The notes below the pieces were generated by a model. It saw only the letters and a program-made list of their open reading frames with translations. It searched no databases and had not been told where the DNA came from. From assembly GCA_020634855.1 (NCBI GenBank), contig JACKAU010000021.1, forward strand, positions 1 through 64,000: 64,000 nucleotides of DNA, written 5' to 3'. Positions 15,656 through 24,812 of the stretch are shown in pieces (the first letter of the stretch is position 1; every line of letters starts with the position of its first letter). The position numbers and the translations under genes are program-made. The DNA is from Anaerolineales bacterium (lineage in GTDB: Bacteria > Chloroflexota > Anaerolineae > 4572-78 > J111).

Positions 15656-17194
15656 TTATGGTTCCATAACCTGGGGCAATAACCGCGTGATATCCTGGCT
15701 GACTCTGTCTCGGACGGCCTGTTCTTGCAGCACGGCTGCGGCCACGCGCATGCCGCCCAGAGCCACGGCCGCGGTCGATTGGCCGGGAAAGATGCTGTCG
15801 CCGACCAACCACAAGCCTGGTCCCAGTTGGGGCGCCCAGGGGCGAAACAGGTTGGTCTGGGGAAAGCCGCCTACCCAACCCCACTCTCGTTGGGTGAATC
15901 GCTGGAAGGTAACCGGTGTGCCGGGCATCATCAATTCGGCTGCCTCATGAATGGAAGGCAACACGGTCGCCGCTGCATCGAGCAGCCGCTCGGCGTAAAC
16001 TTGTTTGCGCGTCTCGTAGGCATCGCGATCCTGCTCATATAACTCCCACCACGCTTTAAGTTGGGTGTGCGTACTCAACGTGACCGCCCGCCGGCCGGCC
16101 GGCGCTCGAGCCTGATCCCAAGCTGGGCTGATCGACATAAACACGGTATTGCCCTCGGCCAAGGGTTCCCGCCTAATCAGTTGATGGTGTAGCGTAAAAT
16201 CGGCCGGAATAGCCGTCGCATCCAGACCAACGTAGGTTACAAACGCCCCCCAGCCATCCGGGGGTTGCGCCGGTAAGCTACGCAGCCGGCGGGGAGCACT
16301 GTCGCCCATTAATTTAGCCAGGTTCCACGGCGTCAAATTAGCGATCACCAGATCGGCCGGGAAGCGCTTACGACGGTTAGTCTCTACCGCTACCGGACGG
16401 CCCCGTTCCATAACCAGACGGGTAACGGTCTGCTTGTATTTAATCTGGCCGCCATTTTGTTCGACCGCCTTGGCCAAGGTGGCGGCCAGACCGCCCATGC
16501 CCCCAGCCAGGTGGACCACACCCCGGCGCGGCAAATCGAGCGCCGCTGCGCCGTATAACGCGTTGGCATGGCGGCTGGTCGTCTGGGCGGCGATGAGCAG
16601 TTGGGCATCGACAAAGCGGCGGAGATTTTCGGGCGCACCAGCCAGGTGCGCAGCGACCGGTCGTATGGCGTCAAGGGCTAAAGTCGGATTAAGATGCTGC
16701 CCCGGATCGCTGCCTAGCCAACCCAGCCCCGCTTTGATTAATTGGGCTGTCTCACTTAAACTTTGCGGCGGCCAAGGTGGTAAACGTAGCGCCAGACTCC
16801 ACAGGGCGTCGGCGGTTTGCTCCTGCCAGCGCCAAAAGGCGTCGCTCTGAGGGCCAAAGGCGTTACGGCGCTCAGAAAAGCGGCGCTCGTCGGTCCAGCG
16901 GGTCACGGCCGTGCCATCAGGCAGGTGAACAACCATCGCCGGATTGGCCTGGTGGGCCGGCCAACGTTCGATGCCCGCGGCGTGGGCTACCAAATCCATC
17001 GGCCCGCCGGGATAAAAGCCGCCGGCCACCGTCGCGCCCGCGTCGAAACGGTATTTTTGGTGATAAAAGGTTCCGGCGCAGCCGCCGGCATAGACCTGGG
17101 CTTCCAGTACGAGGACGTTTAATCCGGCTCGGGCCAAAACGGCCGCCGTAGTCAGCCCTCCCACACCCGCGCCGATGATAACGATGTTGGTCAT
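15656..17194 (-). CDS. FAD-dependent phytoene desaturase/isomerase-like oxidoreductase
   Basis: 512 residues. The N-terminal FAD site (IVIIGAGVGGLTTAAVLARAG) is followed by the CrtI/CrtISO segment with a conserved acidic residue (LVLEAQVYAGGCAGTF), and the C-terminus has GLWLVGDSIFPGQSTAAVALGGMRVA, the second flavin-contact motif. This is the carotenoid desaturase/isomerase (CrtI, CrtD, CrtISO) superfamily. No carotenoid genes are nearby, so the polyene substrate is unknown. A close alternative is a generic NAD(P)/FAD amine-oxidase-fold enzyme. The start ATG at 17194 has only a weak ribosome-binding site. Confidence 0.8.
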   Translation of the reverse strand: MTNIVIIGAGVGGLTTAAVLARAGLNVLVLEAQVYAGGCAGTFYHQKYRFDAGATVAGGFYPGGPMDLVAHAAGIERWPAHQANPAMVVHLPDGTAVTRWTDERRFSERRNAFGPQSDAFWRWQEQTADALWSLALRLPPWPPQSLSETAQLIKAGLGWLGSDPGQHLNPTLALDAIRPVAAHLAGAPENLRRFVDAQLLIAAQTTSRHANALYGAAALDLPRRGVVHLAGGMGGLAATLAKAVEQNGGQIKYKQTVTRLVMERGRPVAVETNRRKRFPADLVIANLTPWNLAKLMGDSAPRRLRSLPAQPPDGWGAFVTYVGLDATAIPADFTLHHQLIRREPLAEGNTVFMSISPAWDQARAPAGRRAVTLSTHTQLKAWWELYEQDRDAYETRKQVYAERLLDAAATVLPSIHEAAELMMPGTPVTFQRFTQREWGWVGGFPQTNLFRPWAPQLGPGLWLVGDSIFPGQSTAAVALGGMRVAAAVLQEQAVRDRVSQDITRLLPQVMEP

Positions 17195-17249
17195 GATGAA
17201 TTTTTATTCCTATTGGAGATAGATAATAAAACGTCACTACTTATACGGC

Positions 17250-17316
17250 ACGTAGATTCCCGCTGATAAACACTGAATGTTTATATTTTGCAGCGTTAAT
17301 CAGTATTCATCTACGT
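17250..17316. repeat. Inverted repeat ACGTAGAT...ATCTACGT
   Basis: The left arm ACGTAGATTCCCGCTGATAA (17250) pairs with the right arm ending AATCAGTATTCATCTACGT (17316) around a short T-rich loop, an imperfect hairpin of about 26-base arms. It lies between two leftward genes, 3' of the rhomboid gene's neighbour and upstream of the CrtI-like gene start. Confidence 0.6.
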
Positions 17317-17421
17317 CCCATTTCTCGTTACGTTCATGAGGAACAACTATTATTGTATAGTGTTGTCTATATATTGTCTAGTATATGTGGGGTATTGTTC
17401 GAGATAGCGTGTCCCGCTTTG

Positions 17422-18231
17422 TTACCGCTGCCCGGCCACTACTTCAGGCCGGATGAAAAGGTAGATGAACAGCATTCCGCCCAACAACCCACCGATATGG
17501 GCGAAGACGCCGACCCCCAACGGTAGCGTTTGTCCTAGTTTATACGCTTCAATCGCCAACTGGCCGAGCAAAGCGTCTTTGGCGACCTGAGAGAGGATAA
17601 AGACCCAGGCCGGCAGCCATAGGGGAATGGGGATCGGAATGAAACAGAAGCCGGGAATAACCGGTAAGGCCGGAGCCAGCCAGGTGGACACCAAGGTCAG
17701 CACCTTTTCGTTGGAGTAGAGGAAAAGGTAGGCGCCCATCACACCGGCAATGGCCCCGCTGGCCCCGAAGCCGGGGATGTGGCCGCCGGTTATGATGGTG
17801 TTAACGGACACACTCATCAGGCTGGCGGTAAAACCACACAAGGTGTAGAGCAGCGCGAAACTGACGTGGCCGGTCGCATCCTCTACCTTGCGCCCGAAAA
17901 ACCAGAGGACAAACATATTGCCGAGCAGGTGGCCCGTGTCGGCGTGGAGATAGGTGCTGGTTAAGGCCGATAGCGCGCCCAGCCCTTCATGGTTGATAAT
18001 CAGGTAGGGGACCTCCATAAAAGGATAAATCCCCAGCCAATACGGTTGGTCCGGTTCGTGGGGCTGCTGGTAGACGGTGAAGGCGACGCCGATATAGACC
18101 ACCACGTTTAACGCTACTAACAAGGTGGTTACCCAGGGAAACCCTCGCCGCCGGCTGCGCTTATCCTTGATCGGCAGCAAGAAAAAGATTTGTAGAAATA
18201 TGTAGAGAAAGATGATCAGTGTTGGATTCAA
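17422..18231 (-). CDS. Rhomboid-family intramembrane serine protease
   Basis: 269 residues with six to seven membrane helices. The catalytic serine is in GFGASGAIAGVMG (Ser158, the GxSG motif) and the catalytic histidine in FAHIGGLLGG (His245). The conserved loop HLLGNMFVLWFFGRKVE (residues 101-117) is also present. It should cleave membrane-spanning substrates inside the bilayer. Its ATG overlaps the stop of the upstream TPR/zinc-ribbon gene by four bases (18228-18231), so the two are translationally coupled and probably act on the same process. The segment between the catalytic residues is longer than usual (about 70 residues, Pro-rich), a known variant in bacterial rhomboids. Confidence 0.93.
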   Translation of the reverse strand: MNPTLIIFLYIFLQIFFLLPIKDKRSRRRGFPWVTTLLVALNVVVYIGVAFTVYQQPHEPDQPYWLGIYPFMEVPYLIINHEGLGALSALTSTYLHADTGHLLGNMFVLWFFGRKVEDATGHVSFALLYTLCGFTASLMSVSVNTIITGGHIPGFGASGAIAGVMGAYLFLYSNEKVLTLVSTWLAPALPVIPGFCFIPIPIPLWLPAWVFILSQVAKDALLGQLAIEAYKLGQTLPLGVGVFAHIGGLLGGMLFIYLFIRPEVVAGQR

Positions 18232-19760
18232 AATGGCGTCTCAGGCAATGATTGATGAATCGGCAATAGAATAATGCTCAGAGCTGCCAACCAGAAAAAT
18301 ATTCCGACGGCAGCAATCACCGGGCGCGCTCTTAGCGCTTCAAACCCCTGCTGGTTTGTAATAAGACAAACGAGCGGATTCTGCGGCAGCGAGGTCGCAC
18401 TCACCCACAAAAACGCCCCGAACATGGCCAGCAGGAGCGCCAACCAGCCGCTCCAGTCGATCCACCAGGGCCGCAGCCCTGAGTCGAGCAGCAGCGCCAG
18501 CAAGCAGACGAGAATCGGTCCGGCGGCTTGCCGCAGAAATTCCGGCCACCCGCGAACCAACCCCTCCGGCAGATCAGGACTGAGCACATTCAAGCGCTGA
18601 CGAACCCGTTTCCACTCCACCAATTCCGGCGATAGCAGTCGTACGGCCTGCTGATAGGCGTTGATGGTGGGCTGAAGCTGCTGCAATTCATCGTAGGCGA
18701 GGCCCAGCCGGGCCCAGGCTAGCCCATCTTGCGGCGCGAGGCGCACGGCTTTAGCCAGATACCGAGAGGCTTCCTTGGGTTTGCCGCGTTCCAGATACAA
18801 ATCGCCCAAAGCAAAGTGAGCCTCGGCCGATTTAGGTGATCGGCTTATGGCTTCGACATAAGTTGTGGCCGCTTTGGTAAAATGCCGGGCCTGCCGCAAA
18901 ACGTGACCCAACGACAGGTATAGACCTGACTCCTCCGGCTCGCGCTCGATGGCTTCTCTTAAAATGGTTACCGCTTCGTCCGTTCGGCCGAGGTCAGCCA
19001 TTACCTCACCCAGGCGTTGGTGTAAACCCGGCTGCTCCGGATCGATGCTTTCGGCCCAGCGCAGCGCCTCGACCGCATTTTTAGCGCGATGGTGCTGCCG
19101 GTAATCGTTCGCTAGATCGGTGAAGTAGGCCGCGCCCTGCCGGTAATCGCCCTGGGGGTGATGGCATTCAGGGCAGCTATCCCACTCCACATCGATGCGG
19201 GTATTACACTCAGGGCAATCGACCACCAACGGTAGATGGCAGTGGGGGCAAATGGTATCTATTTTGGAAACGGGCTGACGGCAAAAGGGGCAACCGCCTG
19301 TAGATTTCTGAGGCTGCGGACGATTCGTCTGCACAGGACTTCGCGGCGAGGTCTGGGCTGAGGTCGCCGCAGTGGGTTTGATTCGTTTGTAGCGGCTGGA
19401 CGGGTGGCTTTCCTGGGGCGTATCGAATGCGAAGCCCTCCGGTAGGATGTCGTCATCCGTCACTTGGGCCTGCCGGTGGAGATGATCCAGTCCGGTCAAA
19501 GCGACTCTGTTATCGGGATCAAGGACCAGGACCGTTTCCAAACAAAAGTACCGTTCGTTGTTATCTTCAGCCACGGTACTCAGCCACAACCAGGCCTGAA
19601 TATTGGTGGGTTCCAATTCCGTGACATGTCGTAGGATTTGGCGGGCGCGTTTTTGGAGAGCATCTTTTGATGCGCCGGGTGGTAGCGGTTGTTTCCCATG
19701 CGCCGCTTTAGCAGCGGCTATGCCCTGCTGTAGCACTTTGTGGATGTCAGAATGTTCCAT
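18228..19760 (-). CDS. Zinc-ribbon and TPR membrane protein coupled to rhomboid
   Basis: 510 residues from the ATG at 19760. An N-terminal helical repeat region is followed by paired zinc ribbons (CPFCRQPV, CPHCHLPL, CPECNTRI, CPECHHPQ; eight cysteines), then tandem TPRs (AAYFTDLANDYRQHHRAK, GLHQRLGEVMADLGRTDEA, GLYLSLGHVLRQARHFTKA, AEAHFALGDLYLERGKPKEA, GLAWARLGLAYDELQQL), and two or three C-terminal membrane helices. The double ribbon could bind metal, nucleic acid or protein. The four-base overlap with the rhomboid suggests that it recruits or presents substrates to it, which is an inference. Confidence 0.75.
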   Translation of the reverse strand: MEHSDIHKVLQQGIAAAKAAHGKQPLPPGASKDALQKRARQILRHVTELEPTNIQAWLWLSTVAEDNNERYFCLETVLVLDPDNRVALTGLDHLHRQAQVTDDDILPEGFAFDTPQESHPSSRYKRIKPTAATSAQTSPRSPVQTNRPQPQKSTGGCPFCRQPVSKIDTICPHCHLPLVVDCPECNTRIDVEWDSCPECHHPQGDYRQGAAYFTDLANDYRQHHRAKNAVEALRWAESIDPEQPGLHQRLGEVMADLGRTDEAVTILREAIEREPEESGLYLSLGHVLRQARHFTKAATTYVEAISRSPKSAEAHFALGDLYLERGKPKEASRYLAKAVRLAPQDGLAWARLGLAYDELQQLQPTINAYQQAVRLLSPELVEWKRVRQRLNVLSPDLPEGLVRGWPEFLRQAAGPILVCLLALLLDSGLRPWWIDWSGWLALLLAMFGAFLWVSATSLPQNPLVCLITNQQGFEALRARPVIAAVGIFFWLAALSIILLPIHQSLPETPF

Positions 19761-19953
19761 GACTGCACTCAAGATTGGGTGAAATCTGGGTTATCTTATC
19801 ATTTCATTCTACCATTTTGGCGCGAAGACTACAATGAAGCGCTTGGCTTTCATCCAGCCGAACGTTTTGTAATTCCGGCTTGGCGTTTTATAATGCTTTT
19901 GCTCTATGGGAAAACAGCGGAATGAAAATAATGACCGCCGACCAATGACTAAA

Positions 19954-19984
19954 TTCATCATTCATCCTTCATAATTCATCATTC
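19954..19984. repeat. Heptanucleotide repeat TTCATCA upstream of MocR gene
   Basis: TTCATCA, TTCATCC, TTCATAA, TTCATCA follow one another with a 7-base period and end six bases before the MocR start codon, where a ribosome-binding site would be expected. Such a repeat could change length by slippage and alter translation; this is inference. Confidence 0.55.
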
Positions 19985-19990
19985 TATTGT

Positions 19991-21466
19991 ATGCCCAAAA
20001 ACTCTGCCTTTATCGATTTAATAACAATTGCTCTGGAGCCGGACTCGTCCGTGCCGCTCTACCAGCAGTTGTACGAAACGTTGCGCGAGGCCATTTTGAC
20101 CGGCCGGCTCGAGGCCGGTCTGCGGCTGCCTCCCACCCGCGCCCTGGCCGAGGAGTTGGGGGTGTCGCGCAACACGGTGGTCAACGCTTTCGAGCAGCTC
20201 ATCGCCGAAGGTTACATCGACAGCCGAGTTGGGGCAGGCAGTTTCGTGGCGTCTGACCTGCCCGAAGAGGTGCTGGAGTTGCGCAGCAAAGCCCTCGACG
20301 CGGCGCCGTCTCAGCGGTGGGACCGCAGCGGCATCCTGTCGCAGCGCGGCGAGATCATTGCCTCGGCGCCGGTGCGGCTGGGGCCGAGTACGCCGGCCGC
20401 TTTCCAGCCCGGCCTGCCGGCGCTCGATGAGTTTCCCTTCAAAATTTGGGAACAGTTGATGGACCATCACTGGCGTTACCTGCCGCCGGCTTCCTTTGGT
20501 TATGGGGCCGCGGTCGGCTACCAGCCTCTACGTGAGGTCATCGCCGCCTATTTGGGCGCGGCGCGCGGCGTTCGCTGCGAGGCGGAGCAGATCATTATGG
20601 TAGCCGGTACGCAGCAGGCCATCAATCTGGCCGCGTATGTGCTGCTCGATCCCGGCGACAAGGTCTGGATGGAAGACCCCGGCTATATCGACGGCCGCGT
20701 GGCCCTGTTGGGCGCCGGCGTCACCCCCGTGCCGATTCCGGTCGATGCCGAAGGGGTGAGCATCGACATGGGCCAGCAGCTTTGCCCGGACGCCCGGCTC
20801 GTTTACATCACGCCCTCTTACCAGTATCCGCTGGGTATCCGTATGAGTTTGAGCCGCCGGTTGCGGCTGCTGGAGTGGGCCAACCAGGCCAACGCCTGGA
20901 TTTTAGAGGACGACTACGACAGCGAGTATCGCTACGCCGGCCGGCCGCTGGCCGCGTTGCAAGGATTGGACCACGCCGGCCGGGTGATTTACATCGGCAC
21001 GTTTAGCAAAGTGTTATTTCCGGCGCTACGGATGGGCTACATTGTGGCCCCGCACGATCTGGTCGATGCCTTCACCGCCGCCTTGGCGTTGGTCAACCGC
21101 TGCCTGCCGATCCTGCCTCAGGCCGTCCTGACCGACTTTTTAGCCGAAGGCCACTTCGCCCGCCACGTGCGCCGGATGCGAACCCTCTACGCCGAGCGCC
21201 AGGCGCTTTTGGTGGAGATGGTCCAACAAGAATTAGCCGGCCGGCTGGACATCGGTCCGGCCGAAGCGGGGCTACACCTGCTGGCCCACTTGATCGATTA
21301 TGATGATCGACTCGCTTCAACCCGTCTGGCCGAGAACGGCATCCACGCCCCCTCCCTGGCCTCCTACGCCGTCCGCCCCCAACCCCACCCCGGTTTGGTC
21401 CTCGGCTATGCTCCCTCAAAGAACTACAAATCCGCCAAGGCGTTGCAACCATGGCGCGAATCCTAA
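19991..21466 (+). CDS. MocR-type regulator: GntR helix-turn-helix fused to PLP aminotransferase fold
   Basis: 491 residues. The N-terminal winged helix (about 20-90) has LYQQLYETLREAILTGRLEAG and LPPTRALAEELGVSRNTV, the GntR DNA-binding signature. After a linker comes a fold-type I aminotransferase domain with the PLP lysine in GTFSKVLFPALR (Lys340) and an EDDYDSEYRY motif. MocR proteins such as PdxR and GabR sense PLP or an amino compound. The target genes are unknown. The neighbour downstream on the opposite strand is tryptophanase, itself a PLP enzyme, which makes PLP or tryptophan-related control a plausible idea only. Confidence 0.9.
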   Translation: MPKNSAFIDLITIALEPDSSVPLYQQLYETLREAILTGRLEAGLRLPPTRALAEELGVSRNTVVNAFEQLIAEGYIDSRVGAGSFVASDLPEEVLELRSKALDAAPSQRWDRSGILSQRGEIIASAPVRLGPSTPAAFQPGLPALDEFPFKIWEQLMDHHWRYLPPASFGYGAAVGYQPLREVIAAYLGAARGVRCEAEQIIMVAGTQQAINLAAYVLLDPGDKVWMEDPGYIDGRVALLGAGVTPVPIPVDAEGVSIDMGQQLCPDARLVYITPSYQYPLGIRMSLSRRLRLLEWANQANAWILEDDYDSEYRYAGRPLAALQGLDHAGRVIYIGTFSKVLFPALRMGYIVAPHDLVDAFTAALALVNRCLPILPQAVLTDFLAEGHFARHVRRMRTLYAERQALLVEMVQQELAGRLDIGPAEAGLHLLAHLIDYDDRLASTRLAENGIHAPSLASYAVRPQPHPGLVLGYAPSKNYKSAKALQPWRES

Positions 21467-22660
21467 TTGACAATTGATAATGAGTCCCGGCGGGCGTCAG
21501 GTCGTTCCTGTGGAGCGACAAACGTTAGAAAACGCACGAAGACCGTCTGAGAGAAGTCCTGTTGCCCAATGGGCGCTGTTGTTGGCGATGCTTGCCTCCC
21601 CGTTAATCGGTTTATTTTAACTTTGTTGCTTGGTGGGCTGTGTGAAGCTTGATGGTTGAATTATAGCTGACCTAAACCTAGACCTTGACCTAGGTTGTCA
21701 ATGAACCAGTAAAGTCAGACTAGAAACCTACCGCAGATAAAATCGGGTGAGGTGACGATTGAGCAAACATAGTGGACCCAGCAGAGGAAAAAGTCGGGGC
21801 GAAGTGCTGGTTATTGTCGGGCGCAAAGCGATGGTAAACAGATGATATGCCGAATACATTGACGACCTGCAAGGATGCGCATTTGTTAGATGACTTTGAG
21901 CGTCAAGCGGCGACTCAGAAGCGTTTGATGCTGGTTCAGCGCCGGATGGGCTTTAGTCTCTCAGCACTGGTTGACGGTAGCATCTCCCGGCGGTTTACTC
22001 AAACAACTTAATGCGATAGTTTATTTCACCAATTCTCAACAAGAAACTTCAGATTACAATCGCGCCCTCATCTGTTTAGACTTAGGTGTCTCAGTCGCAG
22101 CAATAGAATCAACGTAAGGACCGTAATCTTATCTTTGTCAGACAGCGGTCAGTCTTGCAACCTGAAAGTGTCATATCTTTGTGACCTGTATCCCCCAGAT
22201 TGATGTGTTTGATAATCAACACCATCCTTTATTCTGTGATTAAAACCAAAGACGATTTGCGCTACATTCCGCTCCTGGACCATGGGTGACAATGTTCAAT
22301 CGTCGGACAATGATTGATGAACTATTCGCGACAAAACGTAGTATCAAGATAAATGTCTTTCGGAGGCCTAGGTGTGTAAACCTTTAGACCCAGGTGTAAA
22401 AGGATGTTGACCCAGGTGTAAAAACGTTGACACCCAGGTCAACATCTTTTTAGACGAAGGTGTTTGTAAAAAGATCGTGTGTGACTTAACCGCCCTTATC
22501 AATGAAGCGCTAGAGATTAATTCGGGCATGACTTTCCTTCCGTAAGGACGGATAGGGTGAAGGTCAAATAATTAATCGGGCAACGAACTACCTTTACCTC
22601 CTTCAACTCCCCAACTCTCAACTCCACCAACTCCATAAACTCTACAAACTCCCCAACTCC
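21467..22660. other. 1.2-kb region without a supported gene; possible gene remnants
   Basis: Between the convergent MocR and tryptophanase genes. A half copy of the GGAGCGACAAA repeat lies near 21510. Two short frames look faintly protein-like but lack ribosome-binding sites: 21510-21620 (GTG start, contains QWALLLAMLASPLIGLF) and 21847-22011 (MPNTLTTCKDAHLLDDFER). A third, 22013-22115, ends ALICLDLGVSVAAIEST. They may be decayed fragments of one or more genes. A regular dyad sits at 22403-22446 and a pyrimidine-rich repeat at 22598-22668. I find no mobile-element ends. Confidence 0.5.
22403..22446. repeat. Inverted repeat GATGTTGACC...GGTCAACATC with GACCCAGGTGTAAA direct repeats
   Basis: Perfect 10-base arms GATGTTGACC (22403-22412) and GGTCAACATC (22437-22446) enclose CAGGTGT and ACACCCA, which extend the symmetry. 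The words ACCCAGGTGTAAA occur directly twice, about 22 bases apart (22388 and 22410). Possible operator or transposon relic in a gene-free stretch. Confidence 0.55.
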
Positions 22661-22668
22661 CTAACTCG
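22598..22668. repeat. Pyrimidine-rich CAACTCC repeat at tryptophanase 3' end
   Basis: About eight loosely repeated CAACTCC / AAACTCT words with an 8-9-base period and almost no G on this strand. It directly follows the tryptophanase stop, so the mRNA would end in a purine-rich tract. Low-complexity slippage product. Confidence 0.6.
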
Positions 22669-24052
22669 CAATCAACCCCTCCTCCCCCGGCTCAAAGCGA
22701 GCGGTGAAGTGACGCAGCACCGGCGGCGATTCGACCATGCGCACGCCGCGAATTCGATCGCGCAGATTGTTGACGTGGATGAGGACCTCGGCCACGTAAT
22801 CGACGTGGCTTTGGGTGTAGACGCGCCGGGGAAAGGCCAGGCGAACCAACTCGTTGGCCGCCGGTATTTCCGAGCCATCGGGTTGGAGGCCGAACATGAC
22901 CGAGCCGATCTCGACCGAGCGGATGCCGCCTTCCAAGTACAGCACCAGCGACAGCGCCCAGGCCGGGAACTCGCCGGGCGGGATGTGGGCCAGCATCGAT
23001 TTGGCGTCGAGATAAATGGCGTGGCCGCCGGGCGGCTGGACCATCGGAATCCCCTCGCGGGTCAGGATTTCGCCCAGATAAGCCACCGAGCGGATGCGGT
23101 AGCGCAAGTAATCCTCATCGAGCGCTTCGTGCAAGCCGATGGCGATGGCTTCCAAATCGTACCCGGCCAGGCCGCCATAAGTGGGGAAGCCTTCGGTGAG
23201 GATGAGCATATTTTTGCAGCGTTGGGCCAGGTCGTCATCGTTTAAGGCCAGAAACCCGCCGATGTTGGCCATCCCGTCTTTTTTGGCGCTCATAGTGCAG
23301 CCGTCAACGTAGCTGAACATCTCCTGGGCAATGGCCAACGGTGTGGCGTCGGCATAGCCTTCTTCCCGCATTTTGATAAACCAGGCGTTTTCGGCAAAGC
23401 GACAGGCATCCAAAAAGAGGGGGACGCCGTGGCTGCGGCAAATTTCGCTGGCGGCCCGGATGTTGGCCATACTGACCGGCTGGCCGCCGCCGGAGTTGTT
23501 GGTGACGGTAATCATCACCAACGGCACGTGATCGCCTTGCTCGGTGAGGATTTGTTCCAACGCCGTCAGATCGATATTCCCCTTGAAGGGATGTCGCTCC
23601 TGTGGCCGGCGGGCCTCGGCAATGGGGATATCGAGCGCCTGGGCGTGGCGGTACTCGACGTTGGCCCGGGTGGTATCGAAATGGGTATTGTTGGGCACGA
23701 TATCGTCCGGCTTGAGCAGGGAGCCGAACAGGATGCGCTCGGCGGCGCGGCCTTGGTGGGTGGGGATGACATGCTTGAGATGCGTAATTTCCTGGACGGC
23801 GGCCTCAAAGCGATAAAAAGAGCGCGCGCCGGCGTACGACTCATCGCCCTGCATCACGCCCGCCCATTGAGCCGACGACATCGCCCCGGTCCCGGAGTCG
23901 GTCAGCAGATCGATCAGGACGTCCTCGGCTTTTAAAAGGAAGAGATTATATCCGGCCGCTTGCAAAGCCGCCTCGCGCTCGGCCCGCGTGGTGCGCCGGA
24001 TGGGTTCGACCGCTTTAATTCGAAACGGTTCGATAATAGTTTTGAACGGCAT
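22661..24052 (-). CDS. tnaA: Tryptophanase (tryptophan indole-lyase)
   Basis: 463 residues, fold-type I PLP lyase of the beta-eliminating family. The PLP lysine is in MSAKKDG (Lys258, matching Lys270 of the E. coli enzyme). THQGRAAE and SYAGARSFY bind the cofactor. The C-terminal segment GIRSVEIGS matches tryptophanase rather than tyrosine phenol-lyase, which has an arginine (VRSMERG) at the position of the Ile. The enzyme splits L-tryptophan into indole, pyruvate and ammonia, so the host may make indole as a signal or degrade amino acids. No TnaC-like leader peptide or tnaB permease is visible upstream. Confidence 0.92.
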   Translation of the reverse strand: MPFKTIIEPFRIKAVEPIRRTTRAEREAALQAAGYNLFLLKAEDVLIDLLTDSGTGAMSSAQWAGVMQGDESYAGARSFYRFEAAVQEITHLKHVIPTHQGRAAERILFGSLLKPDDIVPNNTHFDTTRANVEYRHAQALDIPIAEARRPQERHPFKGNIDLTALEQILTEQGDHVPLVMITVTNNSGGGQPVSMANIRAASEICRSHGVPLFLDACRFAENAWFIKMREEGYADATPLAIAQEMFSYVDGCTMSAKKDGMANIGGFLALNDDDLAQRCKNMLILTEGFPTYGGLAGYDLEAIAIGLHEALDEDYLRYRIRSVAYLGEILTREGIPMVQPPGGHAIYLDAKSMLAHIPPGEFPAWALSLVLYLEGGIRSVEIGSVMFGLQPDGSEIPAANELVRLAFPRRVYTQSHVDYVAEVLIHVNNLRDRIRGVRMVESPPVLRHFTARFEPGEEGLIAS

Positions 24053-24383
24053 AAATCACCTCGTCGTGAATGAAATTTTGTTATGGTTAGCAAGTTAGCA
24101 GTTAGCCATCAGCTATCGGCTACTGGCTACCGGCTATCAGCTTTTTCCGGCTTATTGGTAGCACCATCAACATGATTTGTCAATTTGACATGACGATTTG
24201 GCAATACGGCCTATAATCTATCTAGATGAGTAAACACCTGGTGAAATCAATGGACAATGTCCTAAACGCTTGGGACAATCCTCCCAAAACTATGTGACCC
24301 TGACCTGGTGACATGGGGATGGTTATCTTGTAATATCTCTTTATCAATGTTATTCAACCCATTAACACATAAGGAGAGTACAT
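24053..24383. other. Divergent intergenic region with GGCTA repeat
   Basis: 331 bases between the leftward tryptophanase and the rightward membrane-protein pair. Near 24090-24150 there is an irregular repeat of AGCAGTTAGCC, AGCTATCGGCTA, CTGGCTACCGGCTATCAGCT type with local dyad symmetry. The rest is A+T-rich and presumably holds both promoters. TAAGGAGAG marks the ribosome-binding site of the right gene. Confidence 0.5.
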
Positions 24384-24812
24384 ATGAATCAATTAAGTCG
24401 TTCAACAGGTCTCAAGATTGCGGCGGTCATTGTGCTGGTGCTGACCCTGATTGATATGGTTGTGTATGAGCTTCCCGATTTAGCCAGCGGAATGGTCGCC
24501 GTTGATCAGGCTGCTGATGCTGTCGGAGGGCCGCCCTTCTTTATGGTCATCCTGGGGTTTGCCTTTGATATCTTGGCCATTGTGGCCGCCTACGGGACGT
24601 GGCAAGCGCAGCGTTGGGGCGTTATCCTGGTCATCGTGGTCAGCGCTTTCAACTGCATCTCGGCCGCAGCTGCGGCGATCTTCGCCCCCTGGGTTGCCAC
24701 CCGGATTTTCGGTGTCGTTTCACTTATCTTGTTCCTCGGCGTGATATACCTTTGTCTTCGCCGCGAACCGGATTCACTGTCTCGCTCATTTGAGACAGGA
24801 GTTGCAAAATGA
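24384..24812 (+). CDS. Four-TM membrane protein, tandem copy 1
   Basis: 142 residues with four membrane helices: KIAAVIVLVLTLIDMVVY, FFMVILGFAFDILAIVAAYG, WGVILVIVVSAFNCISAAAAAIF and FGVVSLILFLGVIYLCL. The family is not recognised; it resembles small uncharacterised DoxX- or DUF-type membrane proteins only in size. The ribosome-binding site is strong (AAGGAG). Its stop overlaps the start of copy 2 by four bases (ATGA), and the two proteins are clearly homologous over their whole length, so this is a tandem duplication kept as a coupled pair, perhaps forming a heterodimer. Confidence 0.75.
   Translation: MNQLSRSTGLKIAAVIVLVLTLIDMVVYELPDLASGMVAVDQAADAVGGPPFFMVILGFAFDILAIVAAYGTWQAQRWGVILVIVVSAFNCISAAAAAIFAPWVATRIFGVVSLILFLGVIYLCLRREPDSLSRSFETGVAK

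Noticed and set aside
21510..22115. Small membrane peptide and a 54-codon gene
   Set aside because: No Shine-Dalgarno, one starts within a repeat, and the pieces lie in different frames; at most decayed fragments, mentioned under the intergenic entry.
22661..24052. Tyrosine phenol-lyase instead of tryptophanase
   Set aside because: The segment GIRSVEIGS lacks the arginine found in the phenol-lyase VRSMERG motif and matches tryptophanase.
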